A stretch of DNA of 64,000 nucleotides from Bacteroidaceae bacterium (GTDB lineage Bacteria > Bacteroidota > Bacteroidia > Bacteroidales > Bacteroidaceae): positions 124,001 through 188,000 of the forward strand of contig JAFXNA010000006.1 in NCBI GenBank assembly GCA_017529865.1. Reading direction: 5' to 3'. Under the pieces are notes generated by a model. The model was not told where the DNA came from, ran no database searches, and saw only the letters and a program-made list of their open reading frames with translations. A program made the translations under genes and the position numbers. How positions within the stretch are numbered: the first letter of the stretch is position 1; every line of letters starts with the position of its first letter. Below, one piece after another: positions 39,029 to 46,891 of this stretch.

Positions 39029-40777
39029 ATGCTCAAATTCCTCCTCCCCTCCCTCCTCCTGTTGCAAGTCCTCACGATGGCTGCACAAGTCAGGAAACCA
39101 CAACCTTTCGGTCCACTGCCCACCGAGAACCAACTCCACTGGCAGGATATGGAGATGTATGCCTTCATCCATTACTCCATGAACACCTACACCGATCAGG
39201 AATGGGGCTTCGGCAATGAAGACCTCAGTCTGTTCAATCCCTCCGACCTCGACTGCCGCCAGTGGGCACGCGTCTGCAAACAAGCAGGTATGCGCGGCAT
39301 CATCTTCACCGCCAAACACCACTGCGGCTTCTGCATGTGGCCATCGAAATATACGGAATATAGCATCAAGAACACCCCTTGGAAGGGTGGTAAGGGCGAT
39401 GTGGTGCGCGAGCTGGCCGATGCCTGCAAGGCAGAGGGTCTGAAATTCGCCGTCTACCTCTCCCCTTGGGACCGCAATCATCCTGAGTACGGCCGTCCCG
39501 AATACGTCACCTACTTCCGCAACCAGTTGCGCGAACTGCTCACCCAGTATGGCGACATTTTCGAAGTATGGTTCGACGGAGCCAACGGAGGTGACGGATG
39601 GTATGGCGGAGCAAACGAAACACGCCGCATCGATGGCAAGACCTACTACGGTTGGGCCGAGACCTTCCGCATGATTCGCCAGTTGCAACCTGGTGCCGTC
39701 ATTTGGAACGACGGAGGCGACCGCGGTGACCTGCGCTGGGTAGGTACCGAGGCAGGCAATGTGGGTGAGACCAACTGGAGTCTGATGCCATCGACAGGCG
39801 ACACCCCCTACCCTATGCTGCACTACGGAGTGGAAAACGGCGATGTGTGGTGTCCAGGCGAAACCAACACCAGCATCCGACCCGGATGGTTCTACCACGA
39901 GACCGAGAACGCCCACGTGAAGAGCCTCTCCAAACTCATGGACACCTACTACAAGTCCGTAGGGCGCAACTCCACGCTGCTCCTCAACTTCCCCATCGCA
40001 CCCAACGGCCGCATCCATCCCACCGACAGCCTCCGAGGCATCGCCTTCAAACGGATGATTGACACCATCTTTAAAAAGAATCTCATTGATAATGGAAAAT
40101 TGATAAAAGAAAATGGTAAATGGTCAATGGTAAATGTTAAATGGAAGAAGCCTACGGCTTTCAACCGCTTCCTCGCCGAAGAAGACATCGCACTTGGTCA
40201 GCGTGTCCGCAAGTTCACCCTCGAAGCCCTCGTGGATGGACAATGGATATCGCTGAAAGATGCCCTCGTCGACAACGGTGACGGCCTCACCACCATCGGA
40301 CATCGCCGCATCATCTGCTTCCCCACCGTCAAGGCCACACAGCTCCGCTTCACCATCGTCGACAGCAAGGCCGAACCTATCATCAAGCGCATCGGTGTCT
40401 ATCTGGCACCCGACATCACAGCCGACACCCCCGACTCAGGCGAGAAACGTTCGTCCGCCCTCCACATTTTCTTCAGCAACCCCAAGCAGATGCTGATGGA
40501 CTGGGACACCGAGCAGACGTTCACCTCCTTCCGCTACCTACCCCCACAGGACACCCGCGACGGCACCATCACCCACTACACCCTCTGGGTATCCTCCGAC
40601 TGGAACCACTGGGAGAAACTCGGTAGTGGCGAATTCTCCAACATCGTCAACAACCCCATCTGGCAAACCATCACCTTCCCCGCCACAAAAGGCCGCATGC
40701 TCAAGTTCGATGCCGACCGCCTCGCTGCTGGCGACCGCATGGGATATGGAGACATCGAAGTCGTCACTTCACCATAA
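39029..40777 (+). CDS. Alpha-L-fucosidase, GH29 family
   Basis: 582 residues with a signal peptide (MLKFLLPSLLLLQVLTMAAQ). GH29 hallmarks: WQDMEMYAFIHYSMNT, TAKHHCGFCMWPS (about 94-106), VYLSPWDRNHPEYG and FEVWFDGANG, whose Asp183 is the expected nucleophile. The enzyme removes terminal alpha-L-fucose from host or plant glycans; a signal peptide points to periplasm or surface. The C-terminal third is a beta-sandwich-like region. About residues 351-373 (IDNGKLIKENGKWSMVNVKW) are encoded by an AT-rich dispersed repeat that kept the frame. No SusC/SusD pair is adjacent. Confidence 0.95.
   Translation: MLKFLLPSLLLLQVLTMAAQVRKPQPFGPLPTENQLHWQDMEMYAFIHYSMNTYTDQEWGFGNEDLSLFNPSDLDCRQWARVCKQAGMRGIIFTAKHHCGFCMWPSKYTEYSIKNTPWKGGKGDVVRELADACKAEGLKFAVYLSPWDRNHPEYGRPEYVTYFRNQLRELLTQYGDIFEVWFDGANGGDGWYGGANETRRIDGKTYYGWAETFRMIRQLQPGAVIWNDGGDRGDLRWVGTEAGNVGETNWSLMPSTGDTPYPMLHYGVENGDVWCPGETNTSIRPGWFYHETENAHVKSLSKLMDTYYKSVGRNSTLLLNFPIAPNGRIHPTDSLRGIAFKRMIDTIFKKNLIDNGKLIKENGKWSMVNVKWKKPTAFNRFLAEEDIALGQRVRKFTLEALVDGQWISLKDALVDNGDGLTTIGHRRIICFPTVKATQLRFTIVDSKAEPIIKRIGVYLAPDITADTPDSGEKRSSALHIFFSNPKQMLMDWDTEQTFTSFRYLPPQDTRDGTITHYTLWVSSDWNHWEKLGSGEFSNIVNNPIWQTITFPATKGRMLKFDADRLAAGDRMGYGDIEVVTSP
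40085..40146 (+). repeat. Dispersed AT-rich repeat inside the GH29 coding frame
   Basis: AATGGAAAATTGATAAAAG then AAATGGTAAATGGTCAATGG and TAAATGTTAAATGG: the same degenerate TAAATGGT-type units found between genes elsewhere. It joins the GH29 catalytic part to its C-terminal domain without a stop. Confidence 0.8.
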
Positions 40778-40829
40778 CCTCTGCAGTCAAGGAATCCACA
40801 AGAAAGTCTGCAAGTCAGACACACCTCAC

Positions 40830-41034
40830 AGATGAGTCCAAACTCATTGATGAAGATAACTTTCTGAGTTCCACCGGGGGTGACCATTTCGTTCACCCCT
40901 TTATCTTCGCTATCAACATGGTCGCGAATAGCTTTCAAAGTATTTGTATATCCCAGTGCCGTAGCCACATCTTTGCCCACGAATATGATTTGATTATAAC
41001 TTAGTTTAAACTGCCTGCGAAGGGAAGTACACAT
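40830..41034 (-). pseudogene. Fragment of BRO-N (phage antirepressor) domain gene
   Basis: The first ~68 codons of a minus-strand frame read IIFVGKDVATALGYTNTLKAIRDHV, then SEDKGVN and KVIFINEFGL, a clear match to the BRO-N domain of phage antirepressors (VAKALGY-N-x-x-AI-x-x-HV-x-EEDK-x-V). After NEFGL the frame loses similarity and runs into the fucosidase 3' end on the opposite strand. The conserved N-terminal lead-in is also missing. It is therefore a remnant of a phage or mobile-element gene, not a working regulator. Confidence 0.7.
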
Positions 41035-41040
41035 ATTTGT

Positions 41041-41176
41041 GCTACAGTGCTACAGTGCTACAGTTAAAAATATCGTTATCGGAAACTCAAAAGTAAACTC
41101 TATATTTATATATATAAATATAGAAGTATTATTCGGTGTTGATTGGTAAGTTTTCGAACTGTAGCACTGTAGCACT
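41041..41176. repeat. Inverted array of 8-bp repeats around a 24-bp perfect palindrome
   Basis: GCTACAGT occurs three times in tandem (41041-41064); its complement ACTGTAGC occurs twice plus ACT at 41158-41176, giving a 19-bp perfect inverted repeat with a 93-nt spacer. Centrally placed at 41100-41123 is a perfect 24-bp AT palindrome (CTATATTTATAT and its complement). The arrangement resembles iterons flanking an AT-rich unwinding site. Confidence 0.85.
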
Positions 41177-41284
41177 GAGACGCCCCGAAAAAATTTTTTC
41201 ATATTTATGTAAAAAAGTTAATGATTTATTCGTAGATCGCAATGTCAATGTTGTAACTTGCAGTACAAAAAAAATCATGATTTT

Positions 41285-41400
41285 TTTGCAGCCCTTAAGG
41301 GTAACAAAATTTCCCCTTAGGGGGAACAAAATAAGATAACCTCCCCCGCCCCCTCCCAAGGAGGGGAGTAACAAAATTCTCTCCCCTTGGGGGAGATAAG
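41285..41400. repeat. GC-palindrome repeat array, copy D
   Basis: Four palindromic units in a row: CCCTTAAGGG, CCCCTTAGGGGGA, CTCCCAAGGAGGGG and CTCCCCTTGGGGGAG, with AACAAAATT-like spacers between several of them. The first two units with spacer nearly repeat the sequence at 14839-14888. Confidence 0.75.
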
Positions 41401-41455
41401 AGAGAGGTTCACAATTCATTAACTTATCTATTAACCAATCAAAACATAACTAACT

Positions 41456-41563
41456 ATGGCAATCAAAGTAAATGCTCGTGAAACCGAGCCTTGCAATCCT
41501 GTGGACTCTGCTAAGTGCATTGGGACTGGAAATAGATCTATAAAAGAATCGCCTCAAAACTGA
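41456..41563 (+). pseudogene. Truncated HU-like DNA-binding ORF (35 codons)
   Basis: MAIKVNARETEPCNPVDSAK followed by CIGTGNRSIKESPQN and a stop. The N-terminus resembles the long Bacteroidota HU-like proteins (MAIxVxAxERxNPxxPxAxK), but the frame ends inside an intrinsic terminator, so only the first strand-helix part is left. Could also be a chance ORF. Confidence 0.45.
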
Positions 41564-41578
41564 GGCGATTCTTTTTTG
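41545..41578. terminator. Intrinsic terminator, probably bidirectional
   Basis: AGAATCGCCTCA (41545-41556) / TGAGGCGATTCT (41561-41572), 12-bp perfect stem with a 4-nt loop and T5 after it; on the minus strand it is followed by TTTAT, so it can also end the 45138-41612 operon. Confidence 0.88.
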
Positions 41579-41611
41579 TTATAGCCGGAGTTCCCGGCAG
41601 AGTTTGCGGGG

Positions 41612-44600
41612 TCATTCTTCGCCTTCCTTCTTGATGGTGATCTTCATCGTGCAGCCGACGCTGTGGTCACTCTTCAGTCGGAAGCGGATGTTGTACTCGC
41701 CCGGTTCGGCATCTGACCGATAGACATACAGACGGGCAGAATATCTTCCGTTGTAGTGGACATAGTGGAAATTGCCGTCGGGGTCGGACTCTGGGTCGAT
41801 CTCTATGGCAGAATCGTCAAACTCCTCGTCTTCGCTCTCCCTCGGTGCCCAGTCCTCTACGTAGTAACTGCAATAGTAGCCAGGACTTACCTCCTGCTCC
41901 TCTGGACCCACCTTGATCATCGTGTACTTCCAGCCTTCGCCGGTGGCAATCGTCATGGCTGACTTGCAAGATGGCCTGCTCTTGAGCGAGAAGACTACAT
42001 AAACGCTCTTGTTGTCGTTAGGCTTCACAGAGGTGAGGGTCTGCGTGGCGGCATCCCAAGTGAAGAAGCCCTCATCGGCGCCATCGTATGCGCTGCTATA
42101 ATCAGCGGACTGACCTGCAATCTGCACGTCGCTCCAGTCCCACTGAGCTTCCTCTTCGTAATACTCATCCACGTTCACCTTCGTCGATTCGCCCACCTTC
42201 AGATATTGAGACTCAGAGCTCAGCTGCATGGAGGTGATGACCGGCTCATGCATCTTCATCGTGCCCTTGCCATAGACCTCATACTCGTCGCCATATTCCA
42301 TCTGATCAGTCTCATAGTTATAGGTCTGGTTCTGGAACACCAGGTAGAACAGCAGTTCGTACTCGCCCGTGTACTCCTCTTCTTCGCCTGGAGCACGGCG
42401 CATCTTGGCGCTGGCCTCCTTCTTCGTGTTGCATGGCTTCCTGATCATGATCTTGCTCTCAGGCTTCAGGTTGCCCTCCGTAGCCATTCCTGTTCCCGAC
42501 TTATCAGTGAAGGCGGCAAAGTTTGCATACAACTGACAATCCTTCACGTAAACACCCAAGCCGAACTTGCCGCCAGGGCTATTCTCGAACGACTGTCCCG
42601 TGAGCGCTTTCACGACATTGACAATGTTCCAAGGCAGATGTCCCCAAGCGTCGCCCTGCGTCATGCCGTTCTCGTCGGCATCCTCCAGATAGAAGCTGAT
42701 GAAGTCCTTTCCGTCCTTTCTCCATTCCGACCACGTCGGGTCATAGTTGCGTACTTGCTCCTCGCCCGTGGTCTTGTTCTTGATGACGTAGGAGTTGTCC
42801 ATCTGGTTGGCCTTGTTCAGGTCGGCGTCGCCCGTGTCGCATGGGTCAACGAAGGCTTCGGGATCGCCCTTCACCTCGCCCTCGCCTGTGGTGATCTTAG
42901 CACCCTTGACGTAGGTGGCGGTCACGGTGCCCTCCTCGAAGGTCTTCGGGTCAGAAGCCTGGAAGACAACCTCCACCATGCCGGCCTCGTCGGTCACACC
43001 CGAAACAGGGCTGCACGAACCCTCGCTCGCTGCGAAGCTGACGGTGGCCTTGGGCACGGACATTACGAGTTCATCGATTTTTGACCAATTGCCAGAATTA
43101 ACGCCCTCCGTAGTGGCCTTCAACTGGAACTGGAGCGTGGCCTTGCCTTCCTCGTCGATGGTCTGTCCCGAGTTCTTGCAGGTGAGCTTGTAGGTCCAGT
43201 CCAGAGGCAGCACCGTGGTCGTGGCCTCGTAGGTATTGCCCTTGTATTCGCAGGTACCCGTGATGGTGGCTCCCTCGAAGTTCAGGACATCGTCGGTCTT
43301 GAAATTGACATCAGCATCGACAACACCGAGAAGTTGCTTCTCGGTTACAGCAGACGGGGTGCAGGTGCCGCTGGTGGTGGTGAAATTGATGGTGACACCA
43401 GGAACAGGTATATCCTCTTCACCTCCTTCTTTATCCTTGGCGGTAGCAATAAAAGTGTAGCTGTCTACCGCAGTGCCATCACTGTAAATCGTTTGCTCAT
43501 CATTGAGTGCTTGTAATTCGTAGGTCCATTCCAGATCTTCTATCACCTGGCCCGTGGCCGTGTAGGTCTTGCCGTCCTTCTCGAAGGTGGCGGTGATGGC
43601 ACCCTCCGTGAAGTCTAACAAGTCGAGTGTTTTGACATCGAATTTCACTTTGATGTTGCCATCCTTGTCGGTCTTTTTCTGTAATCCGGCACTATTATAG
43701 GGGTATTCCCACTCGCCGTTGTTGGCACTGAATTTGAGTTCAGCATCTTGTACGGGTCTCGTCTCCTCGCCTGTCGTGGCGGTGAGGTTAAAGGTGAAGG
43801 ATGCATATCCAGTCGCACTTATCTCCTGTGGCGAATTGGTGCAGGTGAGCGTGTAGGTGGGCTGGCCATAGACGATGCCCTCTGCCTCGGCCTTCTTGCC
43901 AAAGCGCTCGAAGCTGGCGGTGATGGTGCTCTTCTTGAAGTTCTCCGGGTCGTCGGTTTTGAAGTTCACGGTCACCTTGCCATGATTATCCGTCGTGGCC
44001 GTCTGGTCGCATGTGCCCTCGGTGCAGGTGAAATGGACGGTGGCATTAGGAATGTCATAGGTCTTTGATGTACCACCCTTCTCGGCACCTATACCCGTGA
44101 GTTGGAAAGTAAGGCTGCCATTGCCATCCGCGTCGATGAACTGCGGCGTGTTGGTGCAGGTGAGCGTGTAGGACTGCCATTCCATTCCCTTCACGACGCA
44201 CTGTGCCGAGACGTTCACTCCTTGACCCGCGTAGGTGGCCGTGACGATACCCTCCGAGAAGGTATAGATGTCTGAGACGTAGACATCTGCTATCACTGTG
44301 CCGTCGCGTTCGGTTACCTGATTCATGATTGTTTGGAAACCGTCGCCCTTGAAAGAGACGGTGAGTGGCATTAGCGTGACATTAGAGTACCCTTGAATGG
44401 TGCTGGTCAACTTGAATGCGGGATTAGCATAACCACGCTCGTCAATGTACTGCGGTGAATTGAGGCTTTCAAATTGATAGGTGATGCCATTGGGAGAGGT
44501 GGCGATGCCCTTCACGTTGGCAAACTCATACTTGTCGGACTTGCCCTCCTGGTTCACCGTGAATCCTGCAGGCGATGCCTGGAAATCCACGCTGCTGACC

Positions 44601-44713
44601 TGCTTGGCGTCGTAGGGTGTTGCCGAACCGTCCTTGCCCTCTACGATAATGGTCTGTGCCATAGCCGCGATGCTGAGCACGAGGGCTATGCTTAAAAGAA
44701 AAAGCTTTCTCAT
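41612..44713 (-). CDS. Secreted protein with five tandem Ig-like (Big_1-type) repeats
   Basis: 1033 residues, signal peptide MRKLFLLSIALVLSIAAMAQ. A short N-terminal segment (VEGKDGSATPYDAKQVSSVDF) resembles secreted Bacteroidales proteins. Five ~105-110 residue units begin near residues 75, 182, 289, 400 and 508 with a shared opening (YTLTCTNxPQxID) and closing (FEEGTITATYxxxGK) and a central VTxNFKTDDxxNF, the style of invasin/intimin Ig-like folds. The C-terminal ~400 residues (PCDTGDADLNKANQMDNSY...) form a different region with a final Ig-like sandwich. No enzymatic motif. It overlaps the 142-residue gene upstream by four bases. Likely a cell-surface stalk or adhesin. Confidence 0.82.
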   Translation of the reverse strand: MRKLFLLSIALVLSIAAMAQTIIVEGKDGSATPYDAKQVSSVDFQASPAGFTVNQEGKSDKYEFANVKGIATSPNGITYQFESLNSPQYIDERGYANPAFKLTSTIQGYSNVTLMPLTVSFKGDGFQTIMNQVTERDGTVIADVYVSDIYTFSEGIVTATYAGQGVNVSAQCVVKGMEWQSYTLTCTNTPQFIDADGNGSLTFQLTGIGAEKGGTSKTYDIPNATVHFTCTEGTCDQTATTDNHGKVTVNFKTDDPENFKKSTITASFERFGKKAEAEGIVYGQPTYTLTCTNSPQEISATGYASFTFNLTATTGEETRPVQDAELKFSANNGEWEYPYNSAGLQKKTDKDGNIKVKFDVKTLDLLDFTEGAITATFEKDGKTYTATGQVIEDLEWTYELQALNDEQTIYSDGTAVDSYTFIATAKDKEGGEEDIPVPGVTINFTTTSGTCTPSAVTEKQLLGVVDADVNFKTDDVLNFEGATITGTCEYKGNTYEATTTVLPLDWTYKLTCKNSGQTIDEEGKATLQFQLKATTEGVNSGNWSKIDELVMSVPKATVSFAASEGSCSPVSGVTDEAGMVEVVFQASDPKTFEEGTVTATYVKGAKITTGEGEVKGDPEAFVDPCDTGDADLNKANQMDNSYVIKNKTTGEEQVRNYDPTWSEWRKDGKDFISFYLEDADENGMTQGDAWGHLPWNIVNVVKALTGQSFENSPGGKFGLGVYVKDCQLYANFAAFTDKSGTGMATEGNLKPESKIMIRKPCNTKKEASAKMRRAPGEEEEYTGEYELLFYLVFQNQTYNYETDQMEYGDEYEVYGKGTMKMHEPVITSMQLSSESQYLKVGESTKVNVDEYYEEEAQWDWSDVQIAGQSADYSSAYDGADEGFFTWDAATQTLTSVKPNDNKSVYVVFSLKSRPSCKSAMTIATGEGWKYTMIKVGPEEQEVSPGYYCSYYVEDWAPRESEDEEFDDSAIEIDPESDPDGNFHYVHYNGRYSARLYVYRSDAEPGEYNIRFRLKSDHSVGCTMKITIKKEGEE

Positions 44714-45138
44714 TTCCTAACAACTTTAAAGGTTACACTTCCGTCCTTCACAATATACGTCCCCGCAGGGAGTTCTGAGAGAGAGTTGATTTCCTTCTTC
44801 ACCAGCTTGCCGCTTGTGTCGTACACGGCGCAGCTGCGCGCAATGTCGAGCTTGGCGGTCTTCATGTCCTTCACATTGGTAGGGATAGAAGCATCCAGGT
44901 CTTCGAAGGTAAGTTTGTCAAGATTAGCAATAGGCCACGACACCTGTGTGTCGCCGTTCTGAAGGATTACATTGCCGTCGGCATACTGAATCTCCGGCAT
45001 GTCGCGAAACAGCAGCGTCGTGGTTGTTCCGTCCTTCAGCCACACGATGATTTTCGCATCGCTGACCATGTCCTGTGCCCACGTCGCCGTCGATGCGAAG
45101 GCGAGGAGCAGGGTTAGAATAGTTTGTTTTAGTCGCAT
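44710..45138 (-). CDS. Small secreted protein with type IX secretion-like C-terminal tail
   Basis: 142 residues with a signal peptide (MRLKQTILTLLLAFASTATWAQ). The N-terminal part (AKIIVWLKDGTTTTLLFRDMPEIQYADG) matches a short motif shared by many secreted Bacteroidales proteins and is echoed at the start of the next protein. The C-terminus CAVYDTSGKLVKKE...ELPAGTYIVKDGSVTFKVVRK has the shape of a type A sorting domain. Overlapping start/stop (44710-44713) with the Ig-repeat gene suggests coupling. Function unknown; it could be a partner or anchoring component. Confidence 0.75.
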   Translation of the reverse strand: MRLKQTILTLLLAFASTATWAQDMVSDAKIIVWLKDGTTTTLLFRDMPEIQYADGNVILQNGDTQVSWPIANLDKLTFEDLDASIPTNVKDMKTAKLDIARSCAVYDTSGKLVKKEINSLSELPAGTYIVKDGSVTFKVVRK

Positions 45139-45265
45139 AAATAGATTGTTTAAAGGATTAATAATATAATGTATTAAAACGATTTATAACCATAATGTCA
45201 TTGTTTATTTTTTAGACACAAGAAGGTACAGTCTACATATCACGAAGCAGTGGTGACAGAAGCTC

Positions 45266-45598
45266 CTACCCTATTTTCTTTTTCTCCTCCATATCAGGAA
45301 CACGCTCTTCGAAGAGACGGCGCAAACCCTGCTCGTATGCACGGAGAGCCTCCATGCCCTTATTCGTGATACGACAGACAGAGCGGGCAGTAGGACCCGA
45401 ACCACACTTGTCTACCTGCAAATAGCCGGCCTCGTGCAACGTCTTAATCTGAATGCTAAGATTGCCTCGCGTGGAACCGGTTATCTCACACAGATACATG
45501 AAGTTGGCACGCTCAAGGCTGTCGAGAGCAACCATAATCTTCAGCCGCAGTTCGTTATGCAGCAGCGGATTGATAACAGCAAACTTAAATGTACTCAT
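45266..45598 (-). CDS. Winged-helix transcriptional regulator (HTH_34 type)
   Basis: 110 residues; winged helix-turn-helix of the MarR/ArsR-like HTH_34 group: NPLLHNELRLKIMVALDSLERANFMYLCEITGSTRGNLSIQIKTLHEAGYLQVDK. The family commonly sits beside small membrane proteins in Bacteroidota and acts as a repressor, but the ligand is unknown. It overlaps the upstream membrane-protein gene by 14 bases (45585-45598), so the two are translated together from the promoter at 46228-46259. Confidence 0.85.
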   Translation of the reverse strand: MSTFKFAVINPLLHNELRLKIMVALDSLERANFMYLCEITGSTRGNLSIQIKTLHEAGYLQVDKCGSGPTARSVCRITNKGMEALRAYEQGLRRLFEERVPDMEEKKKIG

Positions 45599-46199
45599 AT
45601 TGTTCTTGTTTTTTAACGTAATAGCGAGATATGTGTCCAGGAATAATCAGGGCTATTATCGTAACGATGGCGACAATCAATAGCTGCCAATGCCAGGCGT
45701 CACCTTGAAATAAGAGTGAGGAAAACGAAAGGAGGGCACCGATGATGCCACCGACCCTCATGGGACGGAAACGAGAGATGACACCAGTAAGGAAAACTCC
45801 CATACCGATGAGTAGTCCTTGTATGAGGCAATAACACTGCTCGTACACTCCCGAAATACCTGTGATGAAACCGCTCAACGCACTGGCAGCACCGATGAAG
45901 AACCACGTCTGCATAGCGATGTTCTCTTCGATTGTGCGGCGGCCTGTACGTTCAAAGTCTTTCTTTACAAAGTATCGCATCAGCGGAGCACCCACCAATG
46001 GAATACCAACCCACAACCATTCGCACAGGGACACATTCCACAACAACAAAGCGGCAAACTCCATGAGGAAAACAACAACCGTAGGGTATCCCCACACCAA
46101 GAACAGGTTCACACCCGTATGCTCCTTACGACTATAAACCTCACCACGTATACGATTGATGATGTCGAGTTCCTGATTTGTATCGAAAGCACTGTTCAT
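45585..46199 (-). CDS. Multi-pass membrane protein paired with winged-helix regulator
   Basis: 204 residues with about five to six hydrophobic segments (VNLFLVWGYPTVVVFLMEFAALLLW, LWVGIPLVGAPLMRYF, TWFFIGAASALSGFITGISG, GLLIGMGVFLTGVI, GGIIGALLSFSSLLF, LLIVAIVTIIALIIPGHIS). I do not recognise a named family; this two-gene arrangement (membrane protein, then overlapping HTH_34 regulator) recurs in Bacteroidales. Role may be stress sensing, but that is a guess. Confidence 0.7.
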   Translation of the reverse strand: MNSAFDTNQELDIINRIRGEVYSRKEHTGVNLFLVWGYPTVVVFLMEFAALLLWNVSLCEWLWVGIPLVGAPLMRYFVKKDFERTGRRTIEENIAMQTWFFIGAASALSGFITGISGVYEQCYCLIQGLLIGMGVFLTGVISRFRPMRVGGIIGALLSFSSLLFQGDAWHWQLLIVAIVTIIALIIPGHISRYYVKKQEQYEYI

Positions 46200-46227
46200 G
46201 TGTTATTGGCTTTTTCGGATTTGTTCG

Positions 46228-46259
46228 CAAATATAGTGTTTAATTTTTAAACAATCAAC
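46228..46259 (-). promoter_or_regulatory. Sigma-ABfr promoter for membrane protein/regulator pair
   Basis: Minus strand GTTG (46259-46256), 20-bp spacer, TATATTTG (46235-46228), 29 bp before the start codon. Confidence 0.8.
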
Positions 46260-46699
46260 ATCTTTCCTATATTTTTTTGTAAAAAACGGACAATATTTGT
46301 TAAAAGCCAGCCGTTTTATACTTTTTTCGAAGTATTTAAGGCTATAAAAACACAAAAAAACGCAAACCCAAAGGTCTGCGTTCTGAAGTGGTAGCCCTAA
46401 AGAAACTGTTCTCGAACTCTTTTCTTCGAGACCTTGATAAGATTTGGGCATTACGTGAGTATATACCTGACCCAATAAAACCCACGTATAGCATAAGATA
46501 AATCGCCACATACCATGGGTAAGCCCCCATGATAGGGGCATATTGTGCTTATATGTAACCTCACATCTTTTTTGTATATTTACTACAAAGTAGGCATACT
46601 ACGGTTTTGTTTGTAAAATCCCGCTATAACAACAATATTTTTTGCGTTACTATACGAACTTTTTGTGACTTAACTACTATTTATATTAAAAATACAATT
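46260..46699. other. AT-rich intergenic region at left side of the mobile element
   Basis: About 440 bp with no convincing gene. A small hairpin TCTCGAA/TTCGAGA (46412-46433) is present. No clear att repeat was recognised. Base composition is visibly more AT-rich than the chromosome to the left, so the element boundary probably lies here. Confidence 0.5.
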
Positions 46700-46891
46700 A
46701 TGAAAAGACAATTTAGAAACCTGCGTGACGATACCAAGATGCGTATCTCACAGAGTTTGCGAGGTCGCTCACATAGTGAGACCCACAAACAAGCTATCAG
46801 TGACGCTATGAAAGCGTACTGGGCTACAATCCCATATAAGGATGAAGAAAATAATGAGAGTAATAACCATGACAATGAAACGAGTATGTAA
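46700..46891 (+). CDS. Small NUMOD3-like protein of mobile element
   Basis: 63 residues from ATG 46700 (MKRQFRNLRDDTKMRISQSL); an in-frame extension to 46607 is unlikely because the upstream part is AT-rich and poorly protein-like. The segment MRISQSLRGRSHSETHKQAI followed by SDAMKAYW resembles NUMOD3, a short helical DNA-binding motif seen in homing endonucleases. It overlaps the 5' end of the Rep-like gene by 50 bases, so the two form a unit. No nuclease domain is present; a DNA-binding accessory is possible. Confidence 0.6.
   Translation: MKRQFRNLRDDTKMRISQSLRGRSHSETHKQAISDAMKAYWATIPYKDEENNESNNHDNETSM

Larger units (their letters stand above)
41035..41455. other. Non-coding scar region with inverted iteron-like repeats and GC palindromes
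   Basis: 421 bp without a supportable gene. It contains the inverted 8-bp repeats (41041-41176), poly-A/T stretches and the four-unit GC-palindrome array (41285-41400). Bounded by the BRO-N fragment and a truncated HU-like ORF, it looks like the remains of an inserted element. Confidence 0.6.

Noticed and set aside
41041..41064. GCTACAGT triple repeat as part of a CRISPR or tRNA array
   Set aside because: Unit too short and no spacers; better described as an inverted iteron-like array.
46400..46433. Short match TCGAACTC to tRNA-Glu, considered as the left attachment site
   Set aside because: Only eight bases agree, which is expected by chance; the left boundary remains unknown.
46607..46699. 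N-terminal extension of the NUMOD3-like protein
   Set aside because: Translates an AT-rich leader (FVKSRYNNNIFCVTI) without family similarity; the ATG at 46700 fits better.
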